From contig NZ_AJLS01000137.1 in the NCBI RefSeq assembly GCF_000307875.1, positions 79,197 through 143,196 on the forward strand: a DNA stretch of 64,000 nucleotides, written 5' to 3'. A model generated the notes under the pieces. It did not search any database and had not been told where the DNA came from. It was given only the letters and a program-made list of their open reading frames with translations. The stretch is from Neobacillus bataviensis LMG 21833 (GTDB taxonomy: Bacteria > Bacillota > Bacilli > Bacillales > Cytobacillaceae). Positions 1 to 8,246 of the stretch are shown here, piece by piece. The stretch's first letter is position 1. Every line of letters starts with the position of its first letter. A program made the position numbers and the translations under genes.

Positions 1-2
1 TG

Positions 3-317
3 AAGCTGCTTAAGGACTATATTGTCCATACCCATGTAAAAGACGGTATCCGATTTAAACCGGTGGATCCTCGTGATGTATATGGAGCGCTTGGCTACGG
101 CAGCGGGGTTGATCATGAACAGATTGCCAAGATGGTAACTGAAGGAGAATTTTTTAGAGAGGTACCACTTGGCGAGGGGAAAGTGGATTTTCCAAATTAC
201 CTCACCGCACTTCAAGAGATTGGTTTTACAGGGTACCTGACGATTGAAAGAGAAGTGGGAACGAACCCTGTACATGATATTCGAAAGGCCATTCACTTTA
301 TGCAATCTTTTAAATAA
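3..317 (+). CDS. Sugar phosphate isomerase/epimerase-like TIM barrel protein, C-terminal part (5' truncated)
   Basis: The reading frame is open from the left edge, so only the last 104 residues are seen. They carry an H-T-H-V-K-D metal-ligand segment near the start and an I-E-R-E strand near the end, both typical of the xylose-isomerase-like (AP-endonuclease family 2) TIM barrel, where His, Asp and Glu bind a divalent metal. The family covers sugar isomerases, epimerases and 3-keto-glycoside lyases, so the reaction cannot be named. A GTG at 63 inside the frame is not the real start. The gene ends just before a strong terminator, so it closes an operon lying to the left. It shares the island with three Gfo/Idh/MocA proteins, a common partnership. 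Family assignment is fairly sure; substrate is unknown. Confidence 0.8.
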   Translation, partial: KLLKDYIVHTHVKDGIRFKPVDPRDVYGALGYGSGVDHEQIAKMVTEGEFFREVPLGEGKVDFPNYLTALQEIGFTGYLTIEREVGTNPVHDIRKAIHFMQSFK

Positions 318-323
318 GTGAAG

Positions 324-362
324 AAAGAAAAGGGATAAGAGGCTATTCCCTTTTCTTTTCTC
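324..362 (+). terminator. Rho-independent terminator after the TIM barrel gene
   Basis: A 12-bp perfect stem (324-335 with 347-358), an 11-nt loop and a T-rich tail follow 6 bp after the stop codon of the truncated gene. Confidence 0.8.
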
Positions 363-441
363 TTTCTTGAAAAAAATTTCCCATAATATTAATTATTTGG
401 AAGATTATTTACGAAATATTTCTACTAATATTATAATTTTT

Positions 442-455
442 TTGAAAGCGCATTA
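442..455 (+). promoter_or_regulatory. Possible catabolite-responsive (cre) site
   Basis: TTGAAAGCGCATTA matches the CcpA cre consensus WTGNAANCGNWNNCW except at the conserved C near the 3' end. It lies about 35 bp before the YhcH-family start, a sensible place for catabolite control, but one mismatch in a short motif makes this weak. Confidence 0.25.
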
Positions 456-489
456 GAAATAATTTTAGATTGAAAAGGAGCTAATCACG

Positions 490-942
490 ATGATCGTCAA
501 TCATATTAGTCAGTACAATTCTTACAAAGGTATCAATGAGAAATTTGATAAAGCCTTTGAATATATTCAAAACACGAACGTGGATCATTTAGAACCAGGC
601 TCCTATGAACTAGAAGGTGAAGAGCTTTTCTTAAATGTAGTTGAATATGAAACGAAAAATGCAGAGGAACGTGTATGGGAATCTCACAAAAAATATATTG
701 ATATTCAAATTATTTTAGAAGGAAAAGAATTCATCGGCTATGAGCTTTTTGATAGAATGACCATAAAAGAGGATTACAACGAAGAGAATGATATTTACTT
801 TTTGGAAGGAAATCTGCAATCAAGGGTACTCCTCCAAAAAGGTGATTTTATCATTTGTTATCCACAAGATGCTCACATGGCTGGAATGATGGTGAATGGT
901 CAAGAAAAGGTCAGAAAAGCGGTCTTTAAAGTCAAATTATAG
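490..942 (+). CDS. YhcH/YjgK/YiaL (DUF386, EbgC-like) family protein
   Basis: A 150-residue protein of the usual length for the YhcH/YjgK/YiaL cupin-like family, which includes E. coli EbgC, YhcH and TabA. Visible hallmarks are the W-E-S-H-K-K-Y-I-D-I-Q segment (about residues 67-79) and the C-terminal F-x-I-C-Y-P-x-D-A-H-M stretch, whose His, Glu and Asp residues are the family's metal ligands. Members are thought to assist sugar processing (anomer or epimer conversion), often beside sialic-acid or galactoside genes. An AAAGGAG site at 475-481 supports the ATG at 490. It probably begins the operon with sulfatase 1, 69 bp downstream. The substrate is not deducible. Confidence 0.85.
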   Translation: MIVNHISQYNSYKGINEKFDKAFEYIQNTNVDHLEPGSYELEGEELFLNVVEYETKNAEERVWESHKKYIDIQIILEGKEFIGYELFDRMTIKEDYNEENDIYFLEGNLQSRVLLQKGDFIICYPQDAHMAGMMVNGQEKVRKAVFKVKL

Positions 943-1011
943 GTTTCATAGATTCGATTACCATTATCAAAATGGTGAACACTATTATGCCAAAGGCGGG
1001 TTGAATAGCTA

Positions 1012-2391
1012 ATGAGAATACTTTATTTGGATTTAGATTCACTGCGTCCAGATCACTTGGGCTGTTATGGATACCACCGAAATACATCACCCAATATTGA
1101 TGAAATGGCAAAAGAAGGAGTGCGATTTAGCAATTATTATTGTTCGGATGCCCCTTGTTTACCATCGCGATCGGCACTTATGTCAGGACAATTTGGTATC
1201 CATAACGGTGTGGTTGGCCATGGGGGAACAGCTGCGGATATGCGTCGCGAAGGATCAAGCCGCGGCTTTAGTGATCGTCTTGGGCGGGACAGCCTGCCAG
1301 GTACACTGCGTCAGTTAGGCTATAAGACCACAACGATTAGTACATTTGCTGAAAGACATTCCGCATGGACGTTCAATGCCGGTTTTAATGAAGTATTGAA
1401 TATAGGTGCACGTGGCGGTGAATCTGCTGAACAGGTTTTGCCTGTTGCACTTAAATGGTTAGAGGATAATGGTGCGGCCGACAATTGGTTTTTACACTTG
1501 AATTTCTGGGATCCGCATACGCCATACAGAACACCTGAGGAATATGGGGATCCATTTGCGAATGATCCGCTGCCTGAATGGCTGACGGAAGATGTCTTCC
1601 ATCAACACAAACAGAAGGTGGTTCAACACAGTATTGACCATATGAATGAACTGGCTAAGACCCACTATTATAAATGGCCTCGGCATGGTAAACAGGTGAA
1701 AGAATACGATGATTTAAGAATGATCATTGATCATTACGATTGTGCTATCCGCTATATGGACGACCATGTGGGACAAGTCCTGAAAATGTTAGCTACATTA
1801 GGTGTCATGGAAGATACAGCAATTCTCATTAGTGCTGACCATGGAGAGAATATGGGTGAGTTAGGAATTTATGCTGAGCATGGGACGGCTGATCAGGGGA
1901 CTTGTCATATTCCGATGATTATCCGCTTGCCTAATGGCTTGAAGGGAACAGTTGATGATGGATTGCATTATCATCTTGATCTTGCCCCGACATTGGCTAG
2001 TCTGCTGGGAGCATCGAAGGCCGAATCGTGGGATGGGCAAAGCTTCTCCGACAGTATTGTTATGGGGCTACCCACAGGGCGGGATTATTTAGTGCTGTCG
2101 CAATGTGCCCATGTTTGTCAGCGAAGTGTCCGGTTTGGAGATTGGCTGTATATCCGGTCGTATCATGATGGTCACAACGGATTTCCGAAAGAAATGCTAT
2201 ATAATTTGGCAGAAGACCCATATGAACAGAATAACCTTGCGATGGATAGACGTGATATCTGTAAGGATGCCGTATATTTCTTAAACGAATGGCATGATGA
2301 GATGATGGAAACGATGGCGTTTGATGTGGACCCATTATGGACCGTCATGCGTGAAGGCGGGCCATTACATGCAAAGGAATTTAAAAAATAA
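1012..2391 (+). CDS. Sulfatase 1, cysteine type (cytoplasmic)
   Basis: Type I sulfatase (alkaline phosphatase fold), 459 residues. The formylglycine signature C-x-P-S-R is C49-L-P-S-R53, followed by S-A-L-M-S-G. N-terminal D-L-D-S-L-R-P-D and the later S-A-D-H-G-E segment give the Asp/His metal ligands. It hydrolyses sulfate esters or sulfamates on sugars; the exact position is unknown. There is no signal peptide, so it should act in the cytosol on imported oligosaccharides. The active Cys must be converted to formylglycine, and the maturase gene begins 41 bp downstream, almost certainly in the same transcript. Family confidence is high, substrate unknown. Confidence 0.93.
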   Translation: MRILYLDLDSLRPDHLGCYGYHRNTSPNIDEMAKEGVRFSNYYCSDAPCLPSRSALMSGQFGIHNGVVGHGGTAADMRREGSSRGFSDRLGRDSLPGTLRQLGYKTTTISTFAERHSAWTFNAGFNEVLNIGARGGESAEQVLPVALKWLEDNGAADNWFLHLNFWDPHTPYRTPEEYGDPFANDPLPEWLTEDVFHQHKQKVVQHSIDHMNELAKTHYYKWPRHGKQVKEYDDLRMIIDHYDCAIRYMDDHVGQVLKMLATLGVMEDTAILISADHGENMGELGIYAEHGTADQGTCHIPMIIRLPNGLKGTVDDGLHYHLDLAPTLASLLGASKAESWDGQSFSDSIVMGLPTGRDYLVLSQCAHVCQRSVRFGDWLYIRSYHDGHNGFPKEMLYNLAEDPYEQNNLAMDRRDICKDAVYFLNEWHDEMMETMAFDVDPLWTVMREGGPLHAKEFKK

Positions 2392-2432
2392 ATACAGCTG
2401 CTCTGTTTTTATCTGATTAGGGGGGAGTACCA

Positions 2433-3695
2433 ATGAGCAATGGCTGCATAACAACAGAACACCGAAATATTAATGTAATGTGGAAGACGGTGTCAGAGGA
2501 TTGTAATTTAGCTTGCGATTATTGCTATTACAGTACTTGCGGCGGAAAGCCGGGGCGTAAGATTAATCGCATTGATTCTACTATTCTAGAAAAATTTATC
2601 AAGGAGTACATGGAGAGGTCAAAAGGGGCTGCCACTTTTGCCTGGCAAGGGGGGGAACCTTTACTTGCCGGACATGACTTTTTTGAGGAAGTGGTTTCAC
2701 TTCAAGCCAAATATGCACCGAAGAATACGATTATTTCTAACTCACTGCAGACAAATGGAACATTGCTAAATGATAAATGGGCATCCTTTTTAAAAACCTA
2801 TCAATTTTTAGTTGGAGTAAGTTTGGATGGACCGAAAGAGATTCACGATGCCCGGAGAGTTGATTCACGGGGACAGGGGAGCTTTGACCGGGTGATGAAG
2901 GGGATTGGATATCTTCGCCGGCATCAGGTTGATTTCAATATTTTAACCGTGATTCACAAGGGAAATGTTGATAAGGCAGCTGAGATGATGCGCTTTTATG
3001 AATCAGAGGGATTCGCCTTTGTTCAATTTATCCCATGTATGGACTTTCGCGCTCAAGAGGTAAACCGTCCCAGTGTTTATGATATCACACCTGAAGAGTA
3101 TGGCCGTTTCCTTAGTGAAGCCTTTGACTATTGGTATAACGCTGGTGAACCAAAAACCTCTATTCGATTCTTCGATGACATGCTTTCTGTTTATGTGAAT
3201 CGGGAGGCTGGTTTATGTGTACATAGGGCTGCGTGCCCGCAAACGATTATTTTAGAACAAAATGGCGACGCCTTCCCATGTGACTTTTTTATTCATCCAG
3301 ATTGGAAGATTGGTAATGTTGGAACAGATTCTATTGATGAGATATTATCCCATCCGTTATATGATCAATTCCTCAAAATGAAGCCAACTTTACCTGAACC
3401 TTGTAAAACGTGCGAATGGAAAAAGCTTTGTCACGGGGGTTGTCCTCGTAATCGGAAATGGAGAGCTGATCGTTCGACATCAGAGGTAGACTATTTTTGT
3501 TCGAGTTATAAGCAAATTTACAGCTATGCCAATGAACGGATGAAACAGCTTGGGGACAACGTCAGGGCACGCATGTTTCAGCAAAATGTTGATCGTTATT
3601 TTAAAGGGAAAATGCCAAAGAGGAACGATCCTTGTCCGTGCGGCAGCGGGAAAAAATACAAACAATGCTGTGCGGATTTAACCGTAGTCTTTTAG
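2433..3695 (+). CDS. Anaerobic sulfatase-maturating enzyme (radical SAM/SPASM) with C-terminal SEC-C motif
   Basis: Radical-SAM formylglycine-generating enzyme, 420 residues. The 4Fe-4S/SAM site is C24-x3-C28-x2-C31, followed by the A-W-Q-G-G-E-P motif at about residue 69. The C-terminal half holds the SPASM Cys cluster (V-H-R-A-A-C-P, P-C-D-F, C-K-T-C-E-W-K-K-L-C, G-G-C-P-R-N). It oxidises the sulfatase active-site Cys to formylglycine without oxygen, matching the three Cys-type sulfatases in this window. The last 20 residues form a SEC-C zinc motif (P-C-P-C-G-S-G-K-K-Y-K-Q-C-C), an add-on seen in some family members and in SecA tails. The RBS GGGGGGAG precedes the ATG. It is co-directional and close to sulfatase 1. 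Confidence 0.95.
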   Translation: MSNGCITTEHRNINVMWKTVSEDCNLACDYCYYSTCGGKPGRKINRIDSTILEKFIKEYMERSKGAATFAWQGGEPLLAGHDFFEEVVSLQAKYAPKNTIISNSLQTNGTLLNDKWASFLKTYQFLVGVSLDGPKEIHDARRVDSRGQGSFDRVMKGIGYLRRHQVDFNILTVIHKGNVDKAAEMMRFYESEGFAFVQFIPCMDFRAQEVNRPSVYDITPEEYGRFLSEAFDYWYNAGEPKTSIRFFDDMLSVYVNREAGLCVHRAACPQTIILEQNGDAFPCDFFIHPDWKIGNVGTDSIDEILSHPLYDQFLKMKPTLPEPCKTCEWKKLCHGGCPRNRKWRADRSTSEVDYFCSSYKQIYSYANERMKQLGDNVRARMFQQNVDRYFKGKMPKRNDPCPCGSGKKYKQCCADLTVVF

Positions 3696-3722
3696 GGAGT
3701 ATAATAAATTTCAGTTGATGGG

Positions 3723-3752
3723 TTGACAGGTTCAATTTGGTGAGTGTATATT
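3723..3752 (+). promoter_or_regulatory. Sigma-A-type promoter candidate for LacI regulator 1
   Basis: TTGACA (3723-3728), an 18-nt spacer and TATATT (3747-3752) lie in the 251-bp gap after the maturase. This implies an approximately 190-nt 5' UTR for the regulator. A second TATAAT at 3876-3881 has no good -35. Nothing else is recognisable in this gap. Confidence 0.5.
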
Positions 3753-3946
3753 CTAATTAACGTAAATTTTCTGCCAACTTTCATTTTTTAAACAACATGT
3801 ACCTGCAACCCGTTAACTTGGTAAGAAGTAAGCTGTTATCAAGCAAGTAAAACCTCTCTAACATTACATAAAAAGTATAATATGCATTTCCAAAATGATA
3901 TCCTTTAGGGAAGTGCTTAATTTCATAACTAAGAGGTGTTTTATTA

Positions 3947-4996
3947 GTGGCAAGATTAAAGGACATTGCGGAATATGTAGGCGTTTCTATCTCTACTGTT
4001 TCGCGCGTCATTCAAAATGACCAAACACGAAATGTGAACCAGGAAACAAAAAGTAAAATATGGCAGGCTGTCAAGGAGCTGGGATATATCCCAAACCAGC
4101 ATGCCCGAAACCTGGTGAATAATAAGCAGACAAAGACGAATACAAGAACAATGAAAATTGGCTGGGTTGCTAATCCAAAATCAGCTGAAATTAACCCATA
4201 CTTTGCTAGTATCTATACGGGTATTCGTGATACTTTGACTAAACAAGATTACACCTTAGTTAGTATTACCAAGGATGAGCTTGAAAATGAGGCGCTGCTT
4301 CTGGAGACGATCCATGATCTGGGGATTGAAGGGCTGCTTCTGATCGACAGGATTGATGATCGTTTGATTGACTATATTCGGCAAACGATTCCGCTAGTAG
4401 GATTGGACTTTTTCTATACTGATAAGAATATGGCTGTGGTTGATTATCATCGTGAGGCCGCGATTAAAAGGGTTGTTCAGCATTTCGTCAGCCAAGGACA
4501 TCGGGAAATTGGATTCATTGGCGGTGGCGTCAACGAAACGTTTGAAGATTTGCATGCTGAATACCGGTTTAAAGGCTATCAAACAGCGATGGAAGAAGCG
4601 GGACTTACGATCCGGCCTGATTGGGTCATCAATACGAAGTGGAAAATGGAAAATAGCTACGAGAAAATGAACCAGCTCGTTAAAAGAGACCTGGCTAATT
4701 TGCCAACGGCTATGGTTTGTGCCAGTGACATGATGGCCATCGCCGCGATGAGAGCTGTGGTTGAAAATAACCTTCGCATTCCGGGGGACATCGCGTTCTT
4801 TGGAGTGGATAATATTGAAATGGGGAAATATTCATCGCCGCCGCTTTCAACGGTGGATATCCCTAAATACGAAATGGGAAAAATGGCAGCTAAAACCATC
4901 ATGGAAATGGTGGAAGGGAAAGTTACTCTTCCCATCAAGCTTATTTTACCATTTGAATTAGTTTTGCGGGAATCATCATCGATCATACGAACCTAA
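3947..4996 (+). CDS. LacI-family transcriptional regulator 1
   Basis: A 349-residue LacI/GalR repressor. The N-terminal helix-turn-helix reads L-K-D-I-A-E-Y-V-G-V-S-I-S-T-V-S-R-V-I, followed by the hinge helix (I-P-N-Q-H-A-R-N-L) and a periplasmic-binding-like sugar domain from about residue 66 (G-F-I-G-G-G, S-D-M-M-A-I-A-A-M, F-F-G-V-D-N-I). The start is GTG with an AAGAGGTG ribosome site 8 bp upstream. Two nearly identical CG-centred palindromes at 5019-5035 and 6432-6448, before the next two transcription units, are its probable operators. It likely controls the adjacent oxidoreductase and importer cassette 1. The effector sugar is unknown. Confidence 0.93.
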   Translation: MARLKDIAEYVGVSISTVSRVIQNDQTRNVNQETKSKIWQAVKELGYIPNQHARNLVNNKQTKTNTRTMKIGWVANPKSAEINPYFASIYTGIRDTLTKQDYTLVSITKDELENEALLLETIHDLGIEGLLLIDRIDDRLIDYIRQTIPLVGLDFFYTDKNMAVVDYHREAAIKRVVQHFVSQGHREIGFIGGGVNETFEDLHAEYRFKGYQTAMEEAGLTIRPDWVINTKWKMENSYEKMNQLVKRDLANLPTAMVCASDMMAIAAMRAVVENNLRIPGDIAFFGVDNIEMGKYSSPPLSTVDIPKYEMGKMAAKTIMEMVEGKVTLPIKLILPFELVLRESSSIIRT

Positions 4997-5018
4997 GTGG
5001 TTCTTTTTTAAACACCCA

Positions 5019-5035
5019 TTGGAAAACGTTTGGAT
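5019..5035. promoter_or_regulatory. Probable operator 1 of LacI regulator 1
   Basis: TTGGAAAACGTTTGGAT with a central AAACGTTT palindrome, 60 bp before the oxidoreductase start. It is identical at 16 of 17 positions to the site at 6432-6448. CG-centred palindromes of this form are typical of LacI-family sites. Confidence 0.65.
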
Positions 5036-5094
5036 TGATTTTGGAAAATTACTGAAAACAAACCTATATTGGATCGATGAGAGGAGAGACTGAG

Positions 5095-6369
5095 ATGAAA
5101 ACAATGACAGCGATTATTATCGGAGCAGGTGACAGAGGTGCAAGAGCTTATGCGCCGTTTGCCCTGACCTATCCGAATGAATTAAAAATTATCGGCGTGG
5201 CAGAGCCTGGTTTGGAAAGAAGAACGAAACTACAACAGGCGCACGGTATACCTGATGACCATTGTTATGGTTCATGGGAAGAGGTATTAAATCTTGATCG
5301 AAAGATGGCCGACATTGCGATTATTTGTACACTTGACCGAAATCATTTTAAACCGACAATGAAGGCGCTCGAACTGGGCTATCATGTACTGCTGGAAAAA
5401 CCAATGTCTCCTGATCCGCAGGAATGTATTGCGATGGAACAGGCAGCGAAAAAATATAATCGTCAGCTGACGATTGGTCATGTTTTGAGGTATACCGAAT
5501 TTTGGTCTACGATTCAAAAGGTGATTGCCAAAGGGCAAATTGGTGAGGTTGTATCGCTGCAATTAAATGAAAATGTTGAAGTGATGCATATGTCCCATAG
5601 CTTCGTCCGTGGGAATTGGAACAACAAGGAGAAATCAAGTCCGATGATCCTGCAAAAATCCTGCCATGATATGGATATTATTTCGTTTGTTATGGGAAAG
5701 GAATGTAAACGCATTAGTTCCTACGGTTCGCTGCTGCATTTTAAAGAAGAAAATGCCCCGGCTGGTGCACCGCATCGCTGTCTAGATGGCTGTCCGGCGG
5801 AACTTGAGTGCCCATATCATGCGGGCAGGTATTATCTTGGTGAGGGAAAAGGCTGGGCCAAGAAATTCACTGAAGATTATACGAATGAAGGCATTATCAA
5901 GGCATTAAAGGAAACGCCATATGGAAAATGCGTATACCGCTCAGATAATAATGTTGTCGACCATCAGGTGGTCAATATGGAATTTGAAGGCGGAGCAACT
6001 GCAACATTCAGTATGTGTGGTTTTACAAGAGAGCAGACACGGATCGTGCAAATAATGGGAACAAAAGGAGAAATCCGTGGAAACATGGAGGAAAATAGTA
6101 TTTCCATCTTTGATTTCCTCACCAAGCAGGAAACTGTCATCAAATTTGACAACCCTGTTGGCGGTCATGGCGGAGGTGATAACGGAATCATGAGAACATT
6201 CCTTCGAGAAATCCAATATGGAAATAACGGGGATAGTATTTCTTCCGCATCTGCTTCCGTAAGAAGCCACCTCATGGCATTTGCCGCTGAAGATTCGAGG
6301 CTGAATCAGGGTCAATCCATTCATCTCGATGAGTATTATCAAAGTTTGGCAGATCATATCAAAGCTTAA
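5095..6369 (+). CDS. Gfo/Idh/MocA-family oxidoreductase 1 (Cys-cluster type)
   Basis: NAD(P)-dependent sugar or glycoside oxidoreductase, 424 residues from the ATG at 5095, chosen because GAGGAGA sits 7 bp upstream; the ATG at 5077 overlaps that RBS region. The N-terminal Rossmann fold shows I-I-I-G-A-G-D-R-G and the E-K-P motif (L-L-E-K-P-M). The catalytic region shows C-H-D-M-D-I-I. Residues around 225-240 carry a C-x3-C-x5-C cluster, with a further Cys before the V-D-H-Q-V segment, an insertion shared with the other two homologues here. It may oxidise a sugar at C3 or act in an NAD-dependent glycoside cleavage; GH109 shares this fold. Substrate unknown. A LacI 1 operator lies just upstream. 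Confidence 0.88.
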   Translation: MKTMTAIIIGAGDRGARAYAPFALTYPNELKIIGVAEPGLERRTKLQQAHGIPDDHCYGSWEEVLNLDRKMADIAIICTLDRNHFKPTMKALELGYHVLLEKPMSPDPQECIAMEQAAKKYNRQLTIGHVLRYTEFWSTIQKVIAKGQIGEVVSLQLNENVEVMHMSHSFVRGNWNNKEKSSPMILQKSCHDMDIISFVMGKECKRISSYGSLLHFKEENAPAGAPHRCLDGCPAELECPYHAGRYYLGEGKGWAKKFTEDYTNEGIIKALKETPYGKCVYRSDNNVVDHQVVNMEFEGGATATFSMCGFTREQTRIVQIMGTKGEIRGNMEENSISIFDFLTKQETVIKFDNPVGGHGGGDNGIMRTFLREIQYGNNGDSISSASASVRSHLMAFAAEDSRLNQGQSIHLDEYYQSLADHIKA

Positions 6370-6431
6370 GAGACGATGGTTCTTACAACTCTTTTCGATT
6401 GCTATCCATTATTTAATAAAACTGAATTCTC

Positions 6432-6448
6432 TTGGATAACGTTTGGAT
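6432..6448. promoter_or_regulatory. Probable operator 2 of LacI regulator 1
   Basis: TTGGATAACGTTTGGAT, one base different from the site at 5019-5035, placed 47 bp before the YesL/importer 1 operon. Two copies with the same spacing to a start codon make chance unlikely. Confidence 0.65.
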
Positions 6449-6495
6449 GGGAATAAGAAAACGTCTCAATGTCTATACAAAAAGGGGAATGATCG

Positions 6496-7215
6496 ATGGA
6501 AAGTAACGGACTTTTAGGGAAGTTCAATCATTTCGCTGAAAAGGTCATGAGGATTGCACAATTTCAACTGCTTTGGATCGTATTTTCACTTTGTGGCGGC
6601 ATAATTTTCGGGGTTATGCCTGCTACGGCAGGTTTATATTCTGTTATGCGTAAATGGATGATGGGGAACGTTGATAATCAGTCATATGTAAAAGTATATT
6701 GGACAACATTTCGGAAGGAATTTTGGAAAGCAAACGCATTAGGCGGTATAATCATCATCATTTCCTTTCTCATTTACTTGAATTTTTCCCTTATCCGTTT
6801 TACACATGGACCCGCCTACTGGTTTCTATTAATCTTTGTTTTCATGCTAAGTTTGTTATTTTTCATACTTCTCTTATATATCTTTCCTGTCTATGCCCAT
6901 TTCGATAGTAAGTTTCGCAGATACTTTAGCATTTCATTATTAATAGGTATTTCATTCCCTTTTCATACACTTCTTATGGCTGTTGGGTACTATGCAGTAT
7001 ATTTATTGTTCATAACTGTACCAGGATTGATCCCATTCTTTGGAGTAAGTCTGTGCGCGTTCCTTTCCATGTGGGTGTCAATGAAGGTGTTAAAGCGGAT
7101 AGAAAAGAAGGAGGAAAGTAATTTAGTAACAAACCATTCAAAAATGAAAGAGTTATTTCAGAGAAATTCAAAGCCTACAACAAATAACAAAGGAAATTTG
7201 AGGTCAAGTACTTGA
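6496..7215 (+). CDS. YesL-family (DUF624) membrane protein 1
   Basis: A 239-residue integral membrane protein with about five hydrophobic segments (near residues 23-47, 81-96, 106-134, 143-165 and 173-195) and a basic C-terminal tail. The A-T-A-G-L-Y-S-V-M-R-K-W motif after the first segment is the hallmark of the YesL/DUF624 family, which sits with LplB/YtcP-type importers in Bacillus and Paenibacillus. Its function is not established; a role in importer assembly or regulation is only inferred from context. AAAGGGG precedes the ATG at 6496. It is the first gene of importer cassette 1. Confidence 0.85.
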   Translation: MESNGLLGKFNHFAEKVMRIAQFQLLWIVFSLCGGIIFGVMPATAGLYSVMRKWMMGNVDNQSYVKVYWTTFRKEFWKANALGGIIIIISFLIYLNFSLIRFTHGPAYWFLLIFVFMLSLLFFILLLYIFPVYAHFDSKFRRYFSISLLIGISFPFHTLLMAVGYYAVYLLFITVPGLIPFFGVSLCAFLSMWVSMKVLKRIEKKEESNLVTNHSKMKELFQRNSKPTTNNKGNLRSST

Positions 7216-7252
7216 ATCAGGAAGATCCTTTGGAAGGATGTGAAAGGAAGAA

Positions 7253-8230
7253 ATGGAAAATTTACAAAGAACATCTGAATCAATGATAGATTTAAAGGAA
7301 AAAACAAATGTAACGATCAAACCAAAGAAAAGTAAGTTGAAAAGAATGTGGAAAGAGCGTTACCTCTATCTATTGTTATTGCCGGGACTTCTCTATTTTA
7401 TTATCTATCGGTATATCCCAATGGCTGGTAACATTATTGCATTTCAAGATTTTAGTCCTTTTCAAGGGTTTTTCCATAGTGACTGGGTTGGACTTAAGCA
7501 CTTTAAAACCATATTTGAAGATCAAGAAGTTATTCGAGTATTGTGGAATACCTTATACCTATCTTTTCTCCAAATTGTTTTCGCCTTTCCGATTTCTATC
7601 ATTCTAGCGATTATGCTGAATGAAGTGAGATCAAGTTTTTATAAAAGAGTGATCCAATCCATCGTGTATCTTCCACACTTTTTATCTTGGGTGGTCGTGA
7701 TCGGGATTGTCACTGTCTTATTAAAATCAAATGGGATTGTTAATAAAATCATTGAAGGCGCTTTCGGTATTGAACCTATTGGATTTTTACAGGATCCTCA
7801 CTGGTTCATGCCATTGGTTGTTCTTGAGGTAATCTGGAAGGAATCTGGATGGGGAACAATCATCTTCCTTGCGGCATTATCTGGAATTAATCCTAGTCTG
7901 TACGAAGCCGCTGCTGTGGATGGGGCTAACCGCTGGCAGCAGATATGGCATATTACCCTGCCTGCTCTAAAAAGTACCATTATCATACTTTTAATTTTAA
8001 GACTTGGAAGTGTTTTGGATGTCGGTTTTGAACAGATTTATTTAATGTTAACTCCTTTCACCATGGAGATTGGAAACGTTCTTGATACCTTCGTCTACCT
8101 GAAGGGAATTCAAAACTCTGATTTCAGCTTTGCTACTGCGGTCGGGTTATTTAAGTCTGTTGTAGGACTGATCTTAATTGTCGCTGCCAACCGATTAGCA
8201 AAACGGTTCGGGGACGGAGGAGTCTACTAA
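7253..8230 (+). CDS. ABC importer 1, permease A (LplB type)
   Basis: A 325-residue MalF/LplB-type inner-membrane permease with six predicted helices after a charged N-terminus (about residues 1-35). The EAA loop that docks the ATPase reads Y-E-A-A-A-V-D-G-A-N-R-W-Q-Q-I (about residues 218-232). Typical LplB features are Y-R-Y-I-P-M-A-G after the first helix and the C-terminal F-K-S-V-V-G-L. It pairs with the permease 16 bp downstream and the lipoprotein at 9188-10777 to import an oligosaccharide. No ATPase gene is present in the cassette, so a shared MsmX-type ATPase is expected. Confidence 0.93.
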   Translation: MENLQRTSESMIDLKEKTNVTIKPKKSKLKRMWKERYLYLLLLPGLLYFIIYRYIPMAGNIIAFQDFSPFQGFFHSDWVGLKHFKTIFEDQEVIRVLWNTLYLSFLQIVFAFPISIILAIMLNEVRSSFYKRVIQSIVYLPHFLSWVVVIGIVTVLLKSNGIVNKIIEGAFGIEPIGFLQDPHWFMPLVVLEVIWKESGWGTIIFLAALSGINPSLYEAAAVDGANRWQQIWHITLPALKSTIIILLILRLGSVLDVGFEQIYLMLTPFTMEIGNVLDTFVYLKGIQNSDFSFATAVGLFKSVVGLILIVAANRLAKRFGDGGVY

Positions 8231-8246
8231 GAAAGGAGAGGTTAAC

